Assembly (NCBI RefSeq): GCF_037414475.1
Contig: NZ_CP147913.1
Coordinates: 8,938,501 to 9,002,500 of the forward strand
From: Myxococcus stipitatus
Lineage (GTDB): Bacteria > Myxococcota > Myxococcia > Myxococcales > Myxococcaceae
Reading direction: 5' to 3'
DNA: 64,000 bases
Shown piece after piece: positions 1 to 8,067 of this stretch. The first letter of the stretch is position 1. Each line of letters begins with the position of its first letter. The position numbers and the translations under genes are program-made. The notes below the pieces were generated by a model. It made no database searches and was not told the DNA's origin. It worked only from the letters and a program-made list of their open reading frames with translations.

Positions 1-112
1 GCGCGGCGGCGGCCGTCGACCCGGAGGTGTGGCTGCAGCCGGAGGTGAGCAATCCCAGGCCCAGCACGGCGGCGCGAACCCAGGGACGGAAGCGGTGAAC
101 GGGAGTCATCAT
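1..112 (-). CDS. Lipoprotein, N-terminal part only (runs off window)
   Basis: Reading the minus strand from ATG ATG at 112 gives a type II signal peptide: basic start (MMTPVHRFRPWVR), a hydrophobic core, then the lipobox LTSGC, followed by a Ser/Thr/Ala-rich linker up to the window edge. This predicts a lipid-anchored envelope protein; the mature domain lies outside the window, so function is unknown. The start is only 13 bp after the stop of the upstream acyltransferase gene, so the two are probably one transcript. A GTG at 115 is an alternative start; no clear Shine-Dalgarno is visible for either. Confidence 0.6.
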   Translation of the reverse strand, partial: MMTPVHRFRPWVRAAVLGLGLLTSGCSHTSGSTAAAA

Positions 113-125
113 CACGGAGGCGTCT

Positions 126-914
126 CTAGGGAGTGGAGTGGACGCGGGTATCGCTGATGCCTTCTTGGCCCGAGGAGGCGACAGCATCCTCAGGGTCGCC
201 CCCCTTGCCACCCAGCGCGAGGCTGTCCGCGATGATGACGTCGCGCACGGCGCGGGCGAGCCCTTCCCGGTCATCCTCGTCGAACTGGGTGGTGTCGATG
301 GGCTTGCCAATCTTCACGCGGATGGGGCCGGGGGTGATGTTCCAGCTGTCCTTGGGCATGAGCTTGCCGGAGCCCTCGATGGTGACGGGAACGACGGGGA
401 CACGTGCCTTGAGGGCCAGTGCGAAGGGGCCCTTCTTGAAGGGGAGGACGCGGCCGTCCTCGGAGCGGGTTCCCTCCGGGTAGAGGAAGATGCTGGTGCC
501 GCCGCGAATCTTCTTCGCCGCCGCGTCCAGGGAGGCGATGGCCTTGGTGCGGTTGCTCCGGTTGATGAAGACGTGCCCGCCGAGCGCCAGGTACCAGCCG
601 ATGAGCGGCACCCACTTGAGCTGCTCCTTGGCCACGTACCGGAAGGGCACGGGCACGGCCATGAAGTGCGCCGGGATGTCGATGGTGGACTGGTGGTTGC
701 CGACGTAGATGGTGGGCCGGTTGGGGTCCACGTTCTCCTGACCCACGACCTCCAGCTTCCCGCCGCCCGCCCACACCAGGACGGGGGACCACAGCTCGCG
801 AACCACCCAGAGGCCCCGGGAGGCGCTGAACGTCAGCAACATCGTGAGGATGGTCAGGAAGAAGCAGACGAAGGTCCACACTCCGGCGATCACTATGCAG
901 AAAAGCTTGCGCAT
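126..914 (-). CDS. 1-acyl-sn-glycerol-3-phosphate acyltransferase (PlsC family)
   Basis: This 262-residue protein is of the PlsC/LPLAT family, which acylates lysophosphatidate to phosphatidate at the inner membrane during phospholipid synthesis. It has an N-terminal membrane segment (about residues 5-30), the catalytic block I motif NHQSTID (73-79, His and Asp of HX4D), the substrate-binding FINRSN stretch (about 116-121) and block III YPEGTRS (145-151). Length is normal for the family. The last 40 residues are a polar tail. A short lipoprotein gene follows 13 bp downstream. The 237 bp upstream separates it from a divergently transcribed nucleoside kinase. Substrate preference cannot be read from sequence, so other lysophospholipids are possible. 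Confidence 0.9.
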   Translation of the reverse strand: MRKLFCIVIAGVWTFVCFFLTILTMLLTFSASRGLWVVRELWSPVLVWAGGGKLEVVGQENVDPNRPTIYVGNHQSTIDIPAHFMAVPVPFRYVAKEQLKWVPLIGWYLALGGHVFINRSNRTKAIASLDAAAKKIRGGTSIFLYPEGTRSEDGRVLPFKKGPFALALKARVPVVPVTIEGSGKLMPKDSWNITPGPIRVKIGKPIDTTQFDEDDREGLARAVRDVIIADSLALGGKGGDPEDAVASSGQEGISDTRVHSTP

Positions 915-1151
915 CCCTCAGCCCCCTCCTCGGGGCCGGTTCGGGGGGCAGGCGAGAGGCTCGCCCCGAGGGCAGACCCACCGCGAGGTGTCCTGTCCCG
1001 AACGGCCGGACAGGTGGCCGCACCCTGGAGGGAGGCGGCGCCTGGGGCGCGGTAGGGGAGAGGGGGCGGGGGCATGCACTTCTTCTACCACGAGGCTTCC
1101 TTACCTTGTTTCTGGTGCGCGCCGCTTGGCGGGGTTACAAGCAAGGATGGC

Positions 1152-1766
1152 GTGGCCAGGAAAAAGTTTATCGCCATCGCGGGCAACATCGGCGCCGGGA
1201 AGACGGAGCTCACGTCCTTCCTCTGCCGGAAGTACGGGCTGACTCCGTCCTTCGAGCCCAATGACCAGAATCCTTACCTCGCGGACTTCTACAAGGACAT
1301 GAAGACGTGGGCTTTCCGCTCACAACTCTTCTTCCTGACGCACAAGTTCCGCCTTCACCGGGAGTTGGAGCGCACGCCCGGCACCGTGCTGCAGGACCGC
1401 ACCCTCTACGAGGACGCGGAGATTTTCGCCAAGAACCTCCACCGTCAGCGGCTCATCGACAAGCGGGACTGGAAGACGTACTGCGAACTGTACGAGACCA
1501 TCTCCGAGTCGCTGCGCCCCCCTGACTTGATGATCTACCTGCGCTGCCCCGTGCAGACCCTCAAGGAGCGCATCCGCCTTCGCGGCCGCTCGATGGAGAA
1601 GGACATTCCCACTCGCTACCTCCAGCGCCTCAATGCCCTGTACGAGGAATGGTTCGGCGCCTACCGGTTGTCTCCAGTCCTGGTGCTGGCCACCGACAAG
1701 CTCGACTACCTGACCAACCTGGTGGACCGCGTGGACCTCTTTCGCCAAATCGAGAAGCACCTGTGA
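1152..1766 (+). CDS. Deoxynucleoside kinase (dNK/dGK-dAK family)
   Basis: This is a deoxynucleoside kinase that phosphorylates salvaged deoxynucleosides to monophosphates with ATP. From the GTG start it is 204 residues, the family's usual size. It has a P-loop GNIGAGKT (11-18), the DR pair of the nucleoside-binding DRT/DRS motif (D82-R83), and an arginine-rich LID region (RIRLRGRSMEK). I chose GTG 1152 because AAGGA sits about 5 nt upstream and the P-loop then lies at the expected distance from the N-terminus. An in-frame ATG at 1074 would add a 26-residue extension unlike the family. Its stop overlaps the next start (TGATG), indicating translational coupling. The preferred base is not determinable here. 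Confidence 0.85.
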   Translation: MARKKFIAIAGNIGAGKTELTSFLCRKYGLTPSFEPNDQNPYLADFYKDMKTWAFRSQLFFLTHKFRLHRELERTPGTVLQDRTLYEDAEIFAKNLHRQRLIDKRDWKTYCELYETISESLRPPDLMIYLRCPVQTLKERIRLRGRSMEKDIPTRYLQRLNALYEEWFGAYRLSPVLVLATDKLDYLTNLVDRVDLFRQIEKHL

Positions 1767-2938
1767 TGGAGGTCTACCTCCTGGCGACCGAGCAGGACGG
1801 CCCGGTGCCGCTGGACGCGTTGCGCGCGTCATTCGCGACGGACGAGGTGGAGTTCACCCCGGACGAGGACGGGCAGGGGTTCGTGATTCGGGCGGACAGC
1901 TCGGAGGTTCACGTCCGGCTGACGGTGGGGACCGAGGGGCTGCCCAAGTTCAACAAGGCGGCGTACAGCGGGAGCCCGGAGGCCTTCGAGCGGCTGGGCA
2001 AGGCGAAGGCCTACTACCACCTGTCACTGGAGCCGGGTGGGGCGCAGCCGACGCTGCCCGTGTTCGAGGCGCTCTGGGCCGTGCGCACGCTGCTGGAGCA
2101 TGTGCCCGGGGTGCTCGTGGACCTGGCGGCCTTCAAGCTGCACGAGCCCGAGGACGTGGTTGAAATCACCGAGCTGGACTTCGACATCCGGGACCATGTC
2201 CACCTGCATGCCGTGGAGGTGACGGAGGGCGACACGCCGCTGTGGGTGCACTCGCACGGCATGGAGAAGTTCGGCGCCAGGGACCTGGAGATCTTCCACC
2301 TCGCGGAGCAGGACCTGCTGCCGGCGGAGAGCTTCCTGCACGAGCTGTGCACGGACCTGGCCTTCGGACAGGGCCCGGCGCTGCGCTCCCAGGTGGGCAC
2401 CAGCGAGGGGCAGGCGTTCATGGTGGTGCCGTCGGAGGAGGCTCGCACCAACCTGCTGGGCGTTCCGTTGGAGACCTTCGAGGGGCATGAGGGCCTGTTC
2501 CTCACGGTGGTGTCTCCGCTGGGGCGGCACAACACGTCGCAGCTCCTGGCGCCGTACCGCGAGCGTTTCTCGCAGGAGCCGGAGGAGCAGACGGAGTCCA
2601 TGCGCCGCGAGGCCCAGGCGCTGCTTCCCGCCTTCCTGGCGCGCTTCCAGCGCCGGGGGTTGATGGAGCCGCTCACCTTCCTGGTCCGAGCCCCGTTCGA
2701 CACCCACCCGGATGGCAACAAGGTGGTGGAGAACCTCTGGATGGAGCTCATGGCCCGGGACGACGGAAGTCTCGTGGGCAAGCTGGTGGATGGCGCGGTG
2801 CACACCACGGAGTGGCGCAAGGGCGCCCACGTGGAGGTCGAGGAGACCCAGGTCAACGCGCTGGCCCTCAGCCGGGAAGGGCGGGCCTTGGACGAAGGGG
2901 AGATCCGGGCGCTCTTGAATGCCGAGCGGCCGATGTAG
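1766..2938 (+). CDS. DUF2314/DUF4026-like domain protein, function unknown
   Basis: This is a 390-residue soluble, acidic protein without signal peptide or membrane segment. The C-terminal 100 residues (VVENLWMELMARDDGSLVGK, then a hydrophilic loop and a VEEXQVXALAL strand) resemble DUF2314, a small beta-rich domain of unknown function also seen in E. coli YegJ. The N-terminal region resembles the DUF4026 domain often fused to it. No catalytic motif is evident. The ATG at 1766 overlaps the TGA of the deoxynucleoside kinase, so the two are co-translated, but I see no mechanistic reason for the pairing. Domain naming is from memory of the family pattern and is only moderately certain. Confidence 0.65.
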   Translation: MEVYLLATEQDGPVPLDALRASFATDEVEFTPDEDGQGFVIRADSSEVHVRLTVGTEGLPKFNKAAYSGSPEAFERLGKAKAYYHLSLEPGGAQPTLPVFEALWAVRTLLEHVPGVLVDLAAFKLHEPEDVVEITELDFDIRDHVHLHAVEVTEGDTPLWVHSHGMEKFGARDLEIFHLAEQDLLPAESFLHELCTDLAFGQGPALRSQVGTSEGQAFMVVPSEEARTNLLGVPLETFEGHEGLFLTVVSPLGRHNTSQLLAPYRERFSQEPEEQTESMRREAQALLPAFLARFQRRGLMEPLTFLVRAPFDTHPDGNKVVENLWMELMARDDGSLVGKLVDGAVHTTEWRKGAHVEVEETQVNALALSREGRALDEGEIRALLNAERPM

Positions 2939-2991
2939 TGTGACGCGGCGGCGCTTGCTCGCGTCCTCCGGGGCGCTAGGCTCCGCGCGAC

Positions 2992-4707
2992 ATGCCCGCA
3001 CTCCTGCTGCTTTCTGGGCCATCCGCGGGGCACCGATTCGAGGTGCTCTCGGATATGGCCATTGGCCGCAGTCCCTCCTGCGAAATCCCCCTGCGGGATG
3101 ACCAGGTCTCGCGCAAGCATGCCCAGTTGTCGGTGAGTGGCGGGCAGGTCCGGCTGGTGGACCTGGACTCGCGCAACGGGACGCTGGTCAACGGCGCACG
3201 CATCAGCAACGAGGTGGTGCTCTATCCCGGAGACCGCGTCCGGGTGGGCTCCACGCTGGCCGTCTTCGAGCCGCCACCCGTGACGCTGGTCGAAGGTGGG
3301 CCGACGTCGCCCGGGCACGTTCCCATCGAGGAGGTGCTGCCGCACGTGGGGGCGGCCGCGGCGTTGTACTCGGCGGGCACCGCGCTCCTGGGGGCCACCA
3401 GCGAGGCCATGGTGTTGAGGCGGCTGGCGGATGAGGTCGGGCGCGCGCTCAGCGCGGACCGGGCGGCGGCGCTGCTGGGCACCAGCACGGGGTTGCTGAC
3501 AGCGGCGGTGTCCGGCGCGGAGTCCATGGCCGTGCCTCGCTCGCTCGCGCAGGTGTCGCTGGAGCGCAAGGAGTTGGTCCAGTCCGAGACGGAGATGTGT
3601 GCCCCCCTCGTGGCGTCCGGTGGCATGCCATTCGGAGTGCTGTACGCGACTCGCTCGGACTCGGCCTTCACCGGAGGCGAGGGGCAGCTCCTCGCCGCGC
3701 TGGGCCGTCTGGGCGGTGAGGCGTACACCGCCGTGCGCTCGCGGATGGAGCCGGAGGACTCCGCGCCCGTGCTGCTCGGGGCGTCGAGAGTCATGCGTGC
3801 ACTCGGGGAAGCGGCTCGTCGCGCCGCCAACAGCGCCGCGCCCGTGGTGCTTCATGGCGAACCCGGCACGGGCAAGACGCAGCTGGCCCGCGTCATCCAT
3901 GCCCGTTCTCCGCGGGCGCTGGAGCCGTTGGTGGTGGTGGACTGCCGCCAGCCTCCGGAGTCCGTCGAGGAGGCCCTCTTCGGCCGCGCCAGTGCGCCTG
4001 GCCGGCCTCCGGTGGCGTCCGCGCTGCTCCGCGCCGACCAGGGCTCGCTGCTCCTCCAGCACGTCGAAGCGCTCTCACGGAGTTCCGCCGAGCGGCTGAC
4101 CCGCCTGCTGGCGCGGAGGGTGGCTCCCGCGCGGCAAGGGGGCGAGGAGCCCGTGGACGTGAGGCTGCTCGTCACGTCGGAGGCGCCCATCGCCTTGCAG
4201 GGGACTCGCGGCGAGGTGGAGGCGTCGCTGGAGCGCGCGCTGAAGGGTTTTGAACTGGAGGTGCCACCCCTGCGCGAGCGGCGGCAGGACGTGCTGGTGC
4301 TGCTCGAGCGCTTCCTGTCCCGCGCGGCCCGCCGGGTGCGTCGTGAGCCGCCCACGCTGGGGCCAGAGGCCAAGCGGTTGCTGACCGACTACTCCTGGCC
4401 ACAGAACGTGCGTGAGCTGGAGCTCGTCGCGGAGCGACTGGGGTTGCTCTACGCCGGTGGCCGGGTCGGCGCCCTGCATCTGCCTCCCGAGGTCCAACAA
4501 GGCAGCACCGCCACCGATGCGCAGACGCTCCAAGCCCGCGTGGGGCGTCTGGAACGCGATGCCATCGCCGAGGCCTTGAGGGAGTCAGGCGGGAAGAAGG
4601 TCCGGGCCGCGGCGCTGCTCGGCATCAGCCGGCCCACGCTGGACAAGAAGATGGGGGAGTACGGCCTGTCAGTGGCACGAGGCCGTCGCGGCGAGGAAGG
4701 GCGCTGA
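2992..4707 (+). CDS. FHA - GAF-like - degenerate sigma-54-type AAA - Fis HTH regulator
   Basis: This 571-residue protein is built like a myxobacterial enhancer-binding protein. It has an FHA domain (1-93; GRSPSC, VSRKH, NGT), a GAF-like region (about 125-245), an AAA+ domain (260-490) with Walker A GEPGTGKT (289-296), and a C-terminal Fis-type helix-turn-helix (about 530-565, RAAALLGISRPTL). FHA input suggests control by a threonine-phosphorylated partner. The AAA core is unusual. The segment after LFG (329-331) lacks the GAFTGA loop that contacts sigma-54, and the Walker B position reads GSLLLQH (351-357) instead of GTLFLDE. It therefore probably cannot remodel sigma-54 holoenzyme by the usual mechanism and may be a phospho-responsive DNA-binding factor. 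The start has a weak ribosome-binding site. Confidence 0.85.
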   Translation: MPALLLLSGPSAGHRFEVLSDMAIGRSPSCEIPLRDDQVSRKHAQLSVSGGQVRLVDLDSRNGTLVNGARISNEVVLYPGDRVRVGSTLAVFEPPPVTLVEGGPTSPGHVPIEEVLPHVGAAAALYSAGTALLGATSEAMVLRRLADEVGRALSADRAAALLGTSTGLLTAAVSGAESMAVPRSLAQVSLERKELVQSETEMCAPLVASGGMPFGVLYATRSDSAFTGGEGQLLAALGRLGGEAYTAVRSRMEPEDSAPVLLGASRVMRALGEAARRAANSAAPVVLHGEPGTGKTQLARVIHARSPRALEPLVVVDCRQPPESVEEALFGRASAPGRPPVASALLRADQGSLLLQHVEALSRSSAERLTRLLARRVAPARQGGEEPVDVRLLVTSEAPIALQGTRGEVEASLERALKGFELEVPPLRERRQDVLVLLERFLSRAARRVRREPPTLGPEAKRLLTDYSWPQNVRELELVAERLGLLYAGGRVGALHLPPEVQQGSTATDAQTLQARVGRLERDAIAEALRESGGKKVRAAALLGISRPTLDKKMGEYGLSVARGRRGEEGR

Positions 4708-4714
4708 CGGCCCA

Positions 4715-5623
4715 TCACTTCCTGCGGCTGAGCACCACACCGCCGAGGATGAACGCGGCGCCCAAGGCCTGAAACGGGGTGGGCCGCTCGCCGCGCACGG
4801 CCCAGGCGGTGAGGGCCGCGACGACGGGGACGCCCGTGTTGTAGAGCGCCGCGCGGGCACTGCCCACCTGCTGCACCGTGCGCCCCCAGATGAAGTAGCC
4901 GAGCACCAGCGGAACCAGCGCGGTGTACACCATGCCGACCCACGCTCCGCCGTGGACGCTCCCCGCCTGCAGGGCGAGCACCTCGGGCAGTCCCGCCAGA
5001 ATCACTCCGGGCGCGCCGGTCAGCATGGTGACGGCGGTGATCTGCAGCGCCGACACCTCGTTGCCCAACGAGCGGATGCCGACGGTGTAGATGGCCCAGC
5101 AGGCACACGCGCCCAGGATGAGCGCATCGCCCAGGCGGGTGTTGGTGCCGAGGGTGGGGCCTCGCGCCGCGACCACCAGCACCATGCCCACCACCGCGAG
5201 CGACAGCCCCATCACCAGCGGCCGGCTGAGTCGCTCCACGCCCAGCGCCGCGCCCAATGCCGCCACCATGACGGGCGTGGCCGCGGTGAGCAGTCCGCTG
5301 TTCGCCGCCGTCGTGTTCGCCACGCCGAGCACGAAGCAGAGCTGGTACACCGTGTTGCCGACCAACCCCAGGCCCGCGAGCTTGAGGAATACGCCTCGCC
5401 GCAGTGGCTTCCAGCCCTCGACCACCAGCAGCAGCGCGAGCATCGCCACCGATGCGATTGCGAAGCGCACCGACATGAAGGCCAAGGGCGGCATCACGCC
5501 CACGACTTCCTTCACCACCGTGTAGTTGGTGCCCCAGGCAACAACGACACCGAGCATGGCCAAGTCGGATGCCGAGAGGGTTCGGGGCTGCGCGACAGGA
5601 GCGGGGGCGGCGGAGGTAGACAC
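4715..5623 (-). CDS. EamA/DMT-family transporter
   Basis: This is a drug/metabolite-transporter superfamily permease with ten predicted membrane helices arranged as two EamA repeats. Repeat one begins at AMLGVVVAWGTNY and repeat two at LGDALILGACACWAIYT; both carry the conserved W and the glycine/proline-rich helix ends. Such proteins usually export metabolites or amino acids; the substrate is unknown. I used GTG 5623 (302 aa) because helix 1 then begins about 20 residues in. An ATG at 5707 would add 28 charged residues and leave only 16 bp to the divergent psuG. Neither start has a clear Shine-Dalgarno. It ends 7 bp from the convergent FHA regulator. Confidence 0.85.
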   Translation of the reverse strand: MSTSAAPAPVAQPRTLSASDLAMLGVVVAWGTNYTVVKEVVGVMPPLAFMSVRFAIASVAMLALLLVVEGWKPLRRGVFLKLAGLGLVGNTVYQLCFVLGVANTTAANSGLLTAATPVMVAALGAALGVERLSRPLVMGLSLAVVGMVLVVAARGPTLGTNTRLGDALILGACACWAIYTVGIRSLGNEVSALQITAVTMLTGAPGVILAGLPEVLALQAGSVHGGAWVGMVYTALVPLVLGYFIWGRTVQQVGSARAALYNTGVPVVAALTAWAVRGERPTPFQALGAAFILGGVVLSRRK

Positions 5624-5723
5624 GGCGCGCGAAGGGAATAAGGCCGCGAGGCCTTTCCTGCAACCCGACGTTTGCCCTCGCCTGGCTTGTGCCTCCTGCC
5701 CGGCCATGGCTTATACGCGCCCC

Positions 5724-6635
5724 ATGGACCTACGTTTTTCGGATGAGGTGCGCCGGGCCCTCGACGCGCGAAAGCCCGTTGTCGCCCTGGAGACGAGCGT
5801 GGTGGCCCAGGGGCTGCCCTATCCGCACAACCTGGCCGCCGCTCGCGCGTGCGAGGAGGCCATTCGCCGGGCAGGGGCCATCCCGGCCGCCACCGCGGTG
5901 GTGGATGGCGCGGTGTGTGTCGGTCTGGAGGACGCGGAACTGCGCCGGCTCGCGGAGGGCAAGGAGCCGCTCCTGAAGCTCGGTTCGCGAGACCTGGCCA
6001 TCGCCGTGGCGACGCGGGCCACGGGGGGAACGACGGTCAGCGCCACCTGTGAGCTGGCCGCCGCGGCCGGCATCCGCGTCTTCTCCACCGGCGGCATCGG
6101 CGGGGTCCACCGAGGGGCTTCGGAGCACTGGGACATCTCCCAGGACATCTCCGCGCTGGCGCGCCATCCCGTCGCGGTGGTGTGCGCGGGCGCGAAGTCG
6201 GTGCTCGACCTGCCCAAGACGATGGAGCTCCTGGAGACCGCGGGAGTGCCCGTCATCGGCGTGGGCACGCGCGAGCTGCCGTCCTTCCACAGCCGGGACT
6301 CCGGAATCACGCTGGAGCACAGCGTGAACGACGTGGCGACCGCGGCGCGCATCGCCCGCGCTCGCTTCGAGACGCTGGGGCAGGGGGGGGTGCTCTACAC
6401 CGTGCCTCCTCCCGAGGAGACCTCGCTGCCCCGTCACGAGGTGGAGCTGCAGATTGCCTCCGCGCTCGCGGCTGCGGAGAAGCAGGGCATTCGTGGCAAG
6501 GATGTGACGCCCTTCCTGCTGCGGGAGCTGGGCCAGCGCTCGGGCGGCAAGACGCTCAAGGCGAACCTCGCGCTCCTCGAGAACAACGCCCGCTTCGCTG
6601 GACAGCTCGCCGTGGCCTACGCCCGGGGGGACTGA
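5724..6635 (+). CDS. psuG: Pseudouridine-5'-phosphate glycosidase
   Basis: PsuG reversibly cleaves the C-C glycosidic bond of pseudouridine 5'-phosphate to uracil and ribose 5-phosphate in the cytoplasm. The 303 residues match the full family length. Visible family motifs are ALETSVVAQGLPYPHN (E23, catalytic acid), LKLG (K85), STGGIGGVHRG (H129) and CAGAKSVLDLPKT (K158, the likely Schiff-base lysine by analogy with E. coli K166), followed by VGTRELPSF. ATG 5724 gives the expected N-terminus. The usual partner kinase PsuK and nucleoside transporter are not adjacent, so degradation of free pseudouridine would need a kinase encoded elsewhere. A perfect hairpin follows the gene. Confidence 0.93.
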   Translation: MDLRFSDEVRRALDARKPVVALETSVVAQGLPYPHNLAAARACEEAIRRAGAIPAATAVVDGAVCVGLEDAELRRLAEGKEPLLKLGSRDLAIAVATRATGGTTVSATCELAAAAGIRVFSTGGIGGVHRGASEHWDISQDISALARHPVAVVCAGAKSVLDLPKTMELLETAGVPVIGVGTRELPSFHSRDSGITLEHSVNDVATAARIARARFETLGQGGVLYTVPPPEETSLPRHEVELQIASALAAAEKQGIRGKDVTPFLLRELGQRSGGKTLKANLALLENNARFAGQLAVAYARGD

Positions 6636-6653
6636 GGCGTTCCGCCGTGGCGC

Positions 6654-6686
6654 CGGGGCGCGGGCGGTGAGTTCCTCCGCGCCCCG
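6654..6686. terminator. GC-rich stem-loop between convergent psuG and msrC
   Basis: CGGGGCGCGG (6654-6663) and CCGCGCCCCG (6677-6686) form a perfect 10-bp stem with a 13-nt loop in the 73-bp gap between two converging genes. There is no T-tract, so efficiency is uncertain, but position and perfection suggest a bidirectional terminator. Confidence 0.55.
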
Positions 6687-6708
6687 TCGAGTCGCCGCGT
6701 CGCGGGGA

Positions 6709-7194
6709 CTACTTCTGGAACCAGCGCATCATCGCCTCGAGCTCGCGCCGGTCCTCGTCGTCGAAGGTGCCCTTGCTCGAGGAGTCGATGTCCAACACGG
6801 CGATGAGCTCGTGGTTCTTGCCGTACACGGGCACCACGATTTCAGACGCGGAGCGGGAGTCGCAGGTGATGTGCCCCGGGAAGGCGTGCACGTCCGCCAC
6901 CACTTGCGTCTCACCCTTCGCGGCGGCCGTCCCGCAGACGCCCTTGCCGAACTTGATCTCCAGGCACCCCAACGTTCCCTGGTAGGGGCCCACGCGAAGC
7001 AACTGCCCCGGCGTCACCACCCGGTAGAACCCCGTCCACAGGTGGCCGAAGGCGTTGTGTAGCAGACAGCTCATCGTCGCCATGCCGGCGATGGGGTCGT
7101 CGATACCCTCGAGCACGGCCTGAACATGTTGATGCAGCTCCGCGTACGCCTGCGATTTGGGGACCGTGCGCAGGTCCAGGGTGACTTCCGCCAT
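6709..7194 (-). CDS. msrC: Free methionine-(R)-sulfoxide reductase (GAF-type fRMsr)
   Basis: This single-domain GAF protein (161 aa) belongs to the YebR/fRMsr family, which reduces free methionine-R-sulfoxide in the cytosol with thioredoxin as electron donor. The three diagnostic cysteines are present: GTLGCLEI (C77), GKGVCGTA (C87) and GHITCDSRSASEIVVP (C111), the last inside the family signature, plus VLDIDSS near the end. The ATG at 7194 follows GAGGAG by 6 nt, fixing the start. It stands alone, divergent from a Sir2 gene (111 bp between starts) and convergent with psuG. Role: repair of oxidised free methionine. Confidence 0.92.
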   Translation of the reverse strand: MAEVTLDLRTVPKSQAYAELHQHVQAVLEGIDDPIAGMATMSCLLHNAFGHLWTGFYRVVTPGQLLRVGPYQGTLGCLEIKFGKGVCGTAAAKGETQVVADVHAFPGHITCDSRSASEIVVPVYGKNHELIAVLDIDSSSKGTFDDEDRRELEAMMRWFQK

Positions 7195-7305
7195 GATGGG
7201 CTCCTCGAACCAGGGGGCCGCGCCTTCGCCGCTGTCAGTGGCAGGTGCGGAGGCCGTCCCCCTCGCTTCTTCATAACCTGAATCCAGCGCCGCGCAGGAG
7301 GCCCC

Positions 7306-8049
7306 ATGGAAACGCTGCTTCTTGACTCGAAAACCTGGCTGCTCGTCCTCACAGGCGCGGGTGTCTCCGCCGAGAGTGGAGTCCCCACCTTCCGCGGACT
7401 CAACGGACTCTGGGAGGGCCAGCCCGTCGAAGCCGTGGCCTCGCCCGAGGGCTTCGCCAAGGACCCGCAGCGGGTGTGGCGCTTCTATTCGCAGCGGCGC
7501 GCGGGCGCCTCGAGCGTCGCGCCGAATCCCGGCCACTCGGCGCTGGTGGATTGGGAGCGCCACCTGGGAGACCGCTTCCTCCTGGCCACGCAGAACGTGG
7601 ATGGCCTGCACCTGCGCGCCGGCAGCCAACGCGTCGTGGAGATGCACGGCAACCTCTTCACGACCCGCTGCAGCAACGACGACTGCAAGCGCGCGCCGTT
7701 CCCGGACACCACCGTGTACCCCGATGGCACGGTGCCAGGTTGCAAGGACTGTGGCTCCTTGCTCCGTCCGCACATCGTCTGGTTTGGCGAGTACCTGGAC
7801 CCCTCGGACTTGGAGCGCATCCAGGGCTTCGCGCAGCGGGCGGTGCGCTCGGGTGGGCGCCTGGTGTTCCTGGCGGCGGGCACTTCGGGCGTCGTCTATC
7901 CGGCGTCGGCGATGGTCGACCAGGCGCGCGCCATGGGGGGCGAGACCTGGCTCGTCAACCTGGAGACCACGGAGAGCGCCCTGCGTTTCAAGCACTTCGT
8001 CAAGGGCAAGAGCGGCGAAGTGCTCCCGAAGCTGGGGCGCCTCGTGTGA
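7306..8049 (+). CDS. cobB: NAD-dependent protein deacylase, Sir2/CobB family
   Basis: This 247-residue sirtuin has the NAD-binding signature GAGVSAESGVPTFR (17-30), QNVDGLH (96-102), catalytic H114, and a zinc ribbon from C122, C127, C146 and C149. It removes acyl groups from protein lysines using NAD+. Residues Y61 and R64 (FYSQRR) match the Tyr-x-x-Arg pair that class III sirtuins such as E. coli CobB and human SIRT5 use to hold succinyl or malonyl groups, so desuccinylase activity is likely besides deacetylation. The gene is monocistronic, ending 18 bp from the convergent kinase gene. Confidence 0.92.
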   Translation: METLLLDSKTWLLVLTGAGVSAESGVPTFRGLNGLWEGQPVEAVASPEGFAKDPQRVWRFYSQRRAGASSVAPNPGHSALVDWERHLGDRFLLATQNVDGLHLRAGSQRVVEMHGNLFTTRCSNDDCKRAPFPDTTVYPDGTVPGCKDCGSLLRPHIVWFGEYLDPSDLERIQGFAQRAVRSGGRLVFLAAGTSGVVYPASAMVDQARAMGGETWLVNLETTESALRFKHFVKGKSGEVLPKLGRLV

Positions 8050-8067
8050 GGCGCCACCCAGGAGGAC

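Noticed and set aside
5624..5707. N-terminal extension of the EamA transporter to ATG 5707
   Set aside because: It adds a charged segment unusual for the family, has no ribosome-binding site and nearly abuts the psuG start; kept only as an alternative.
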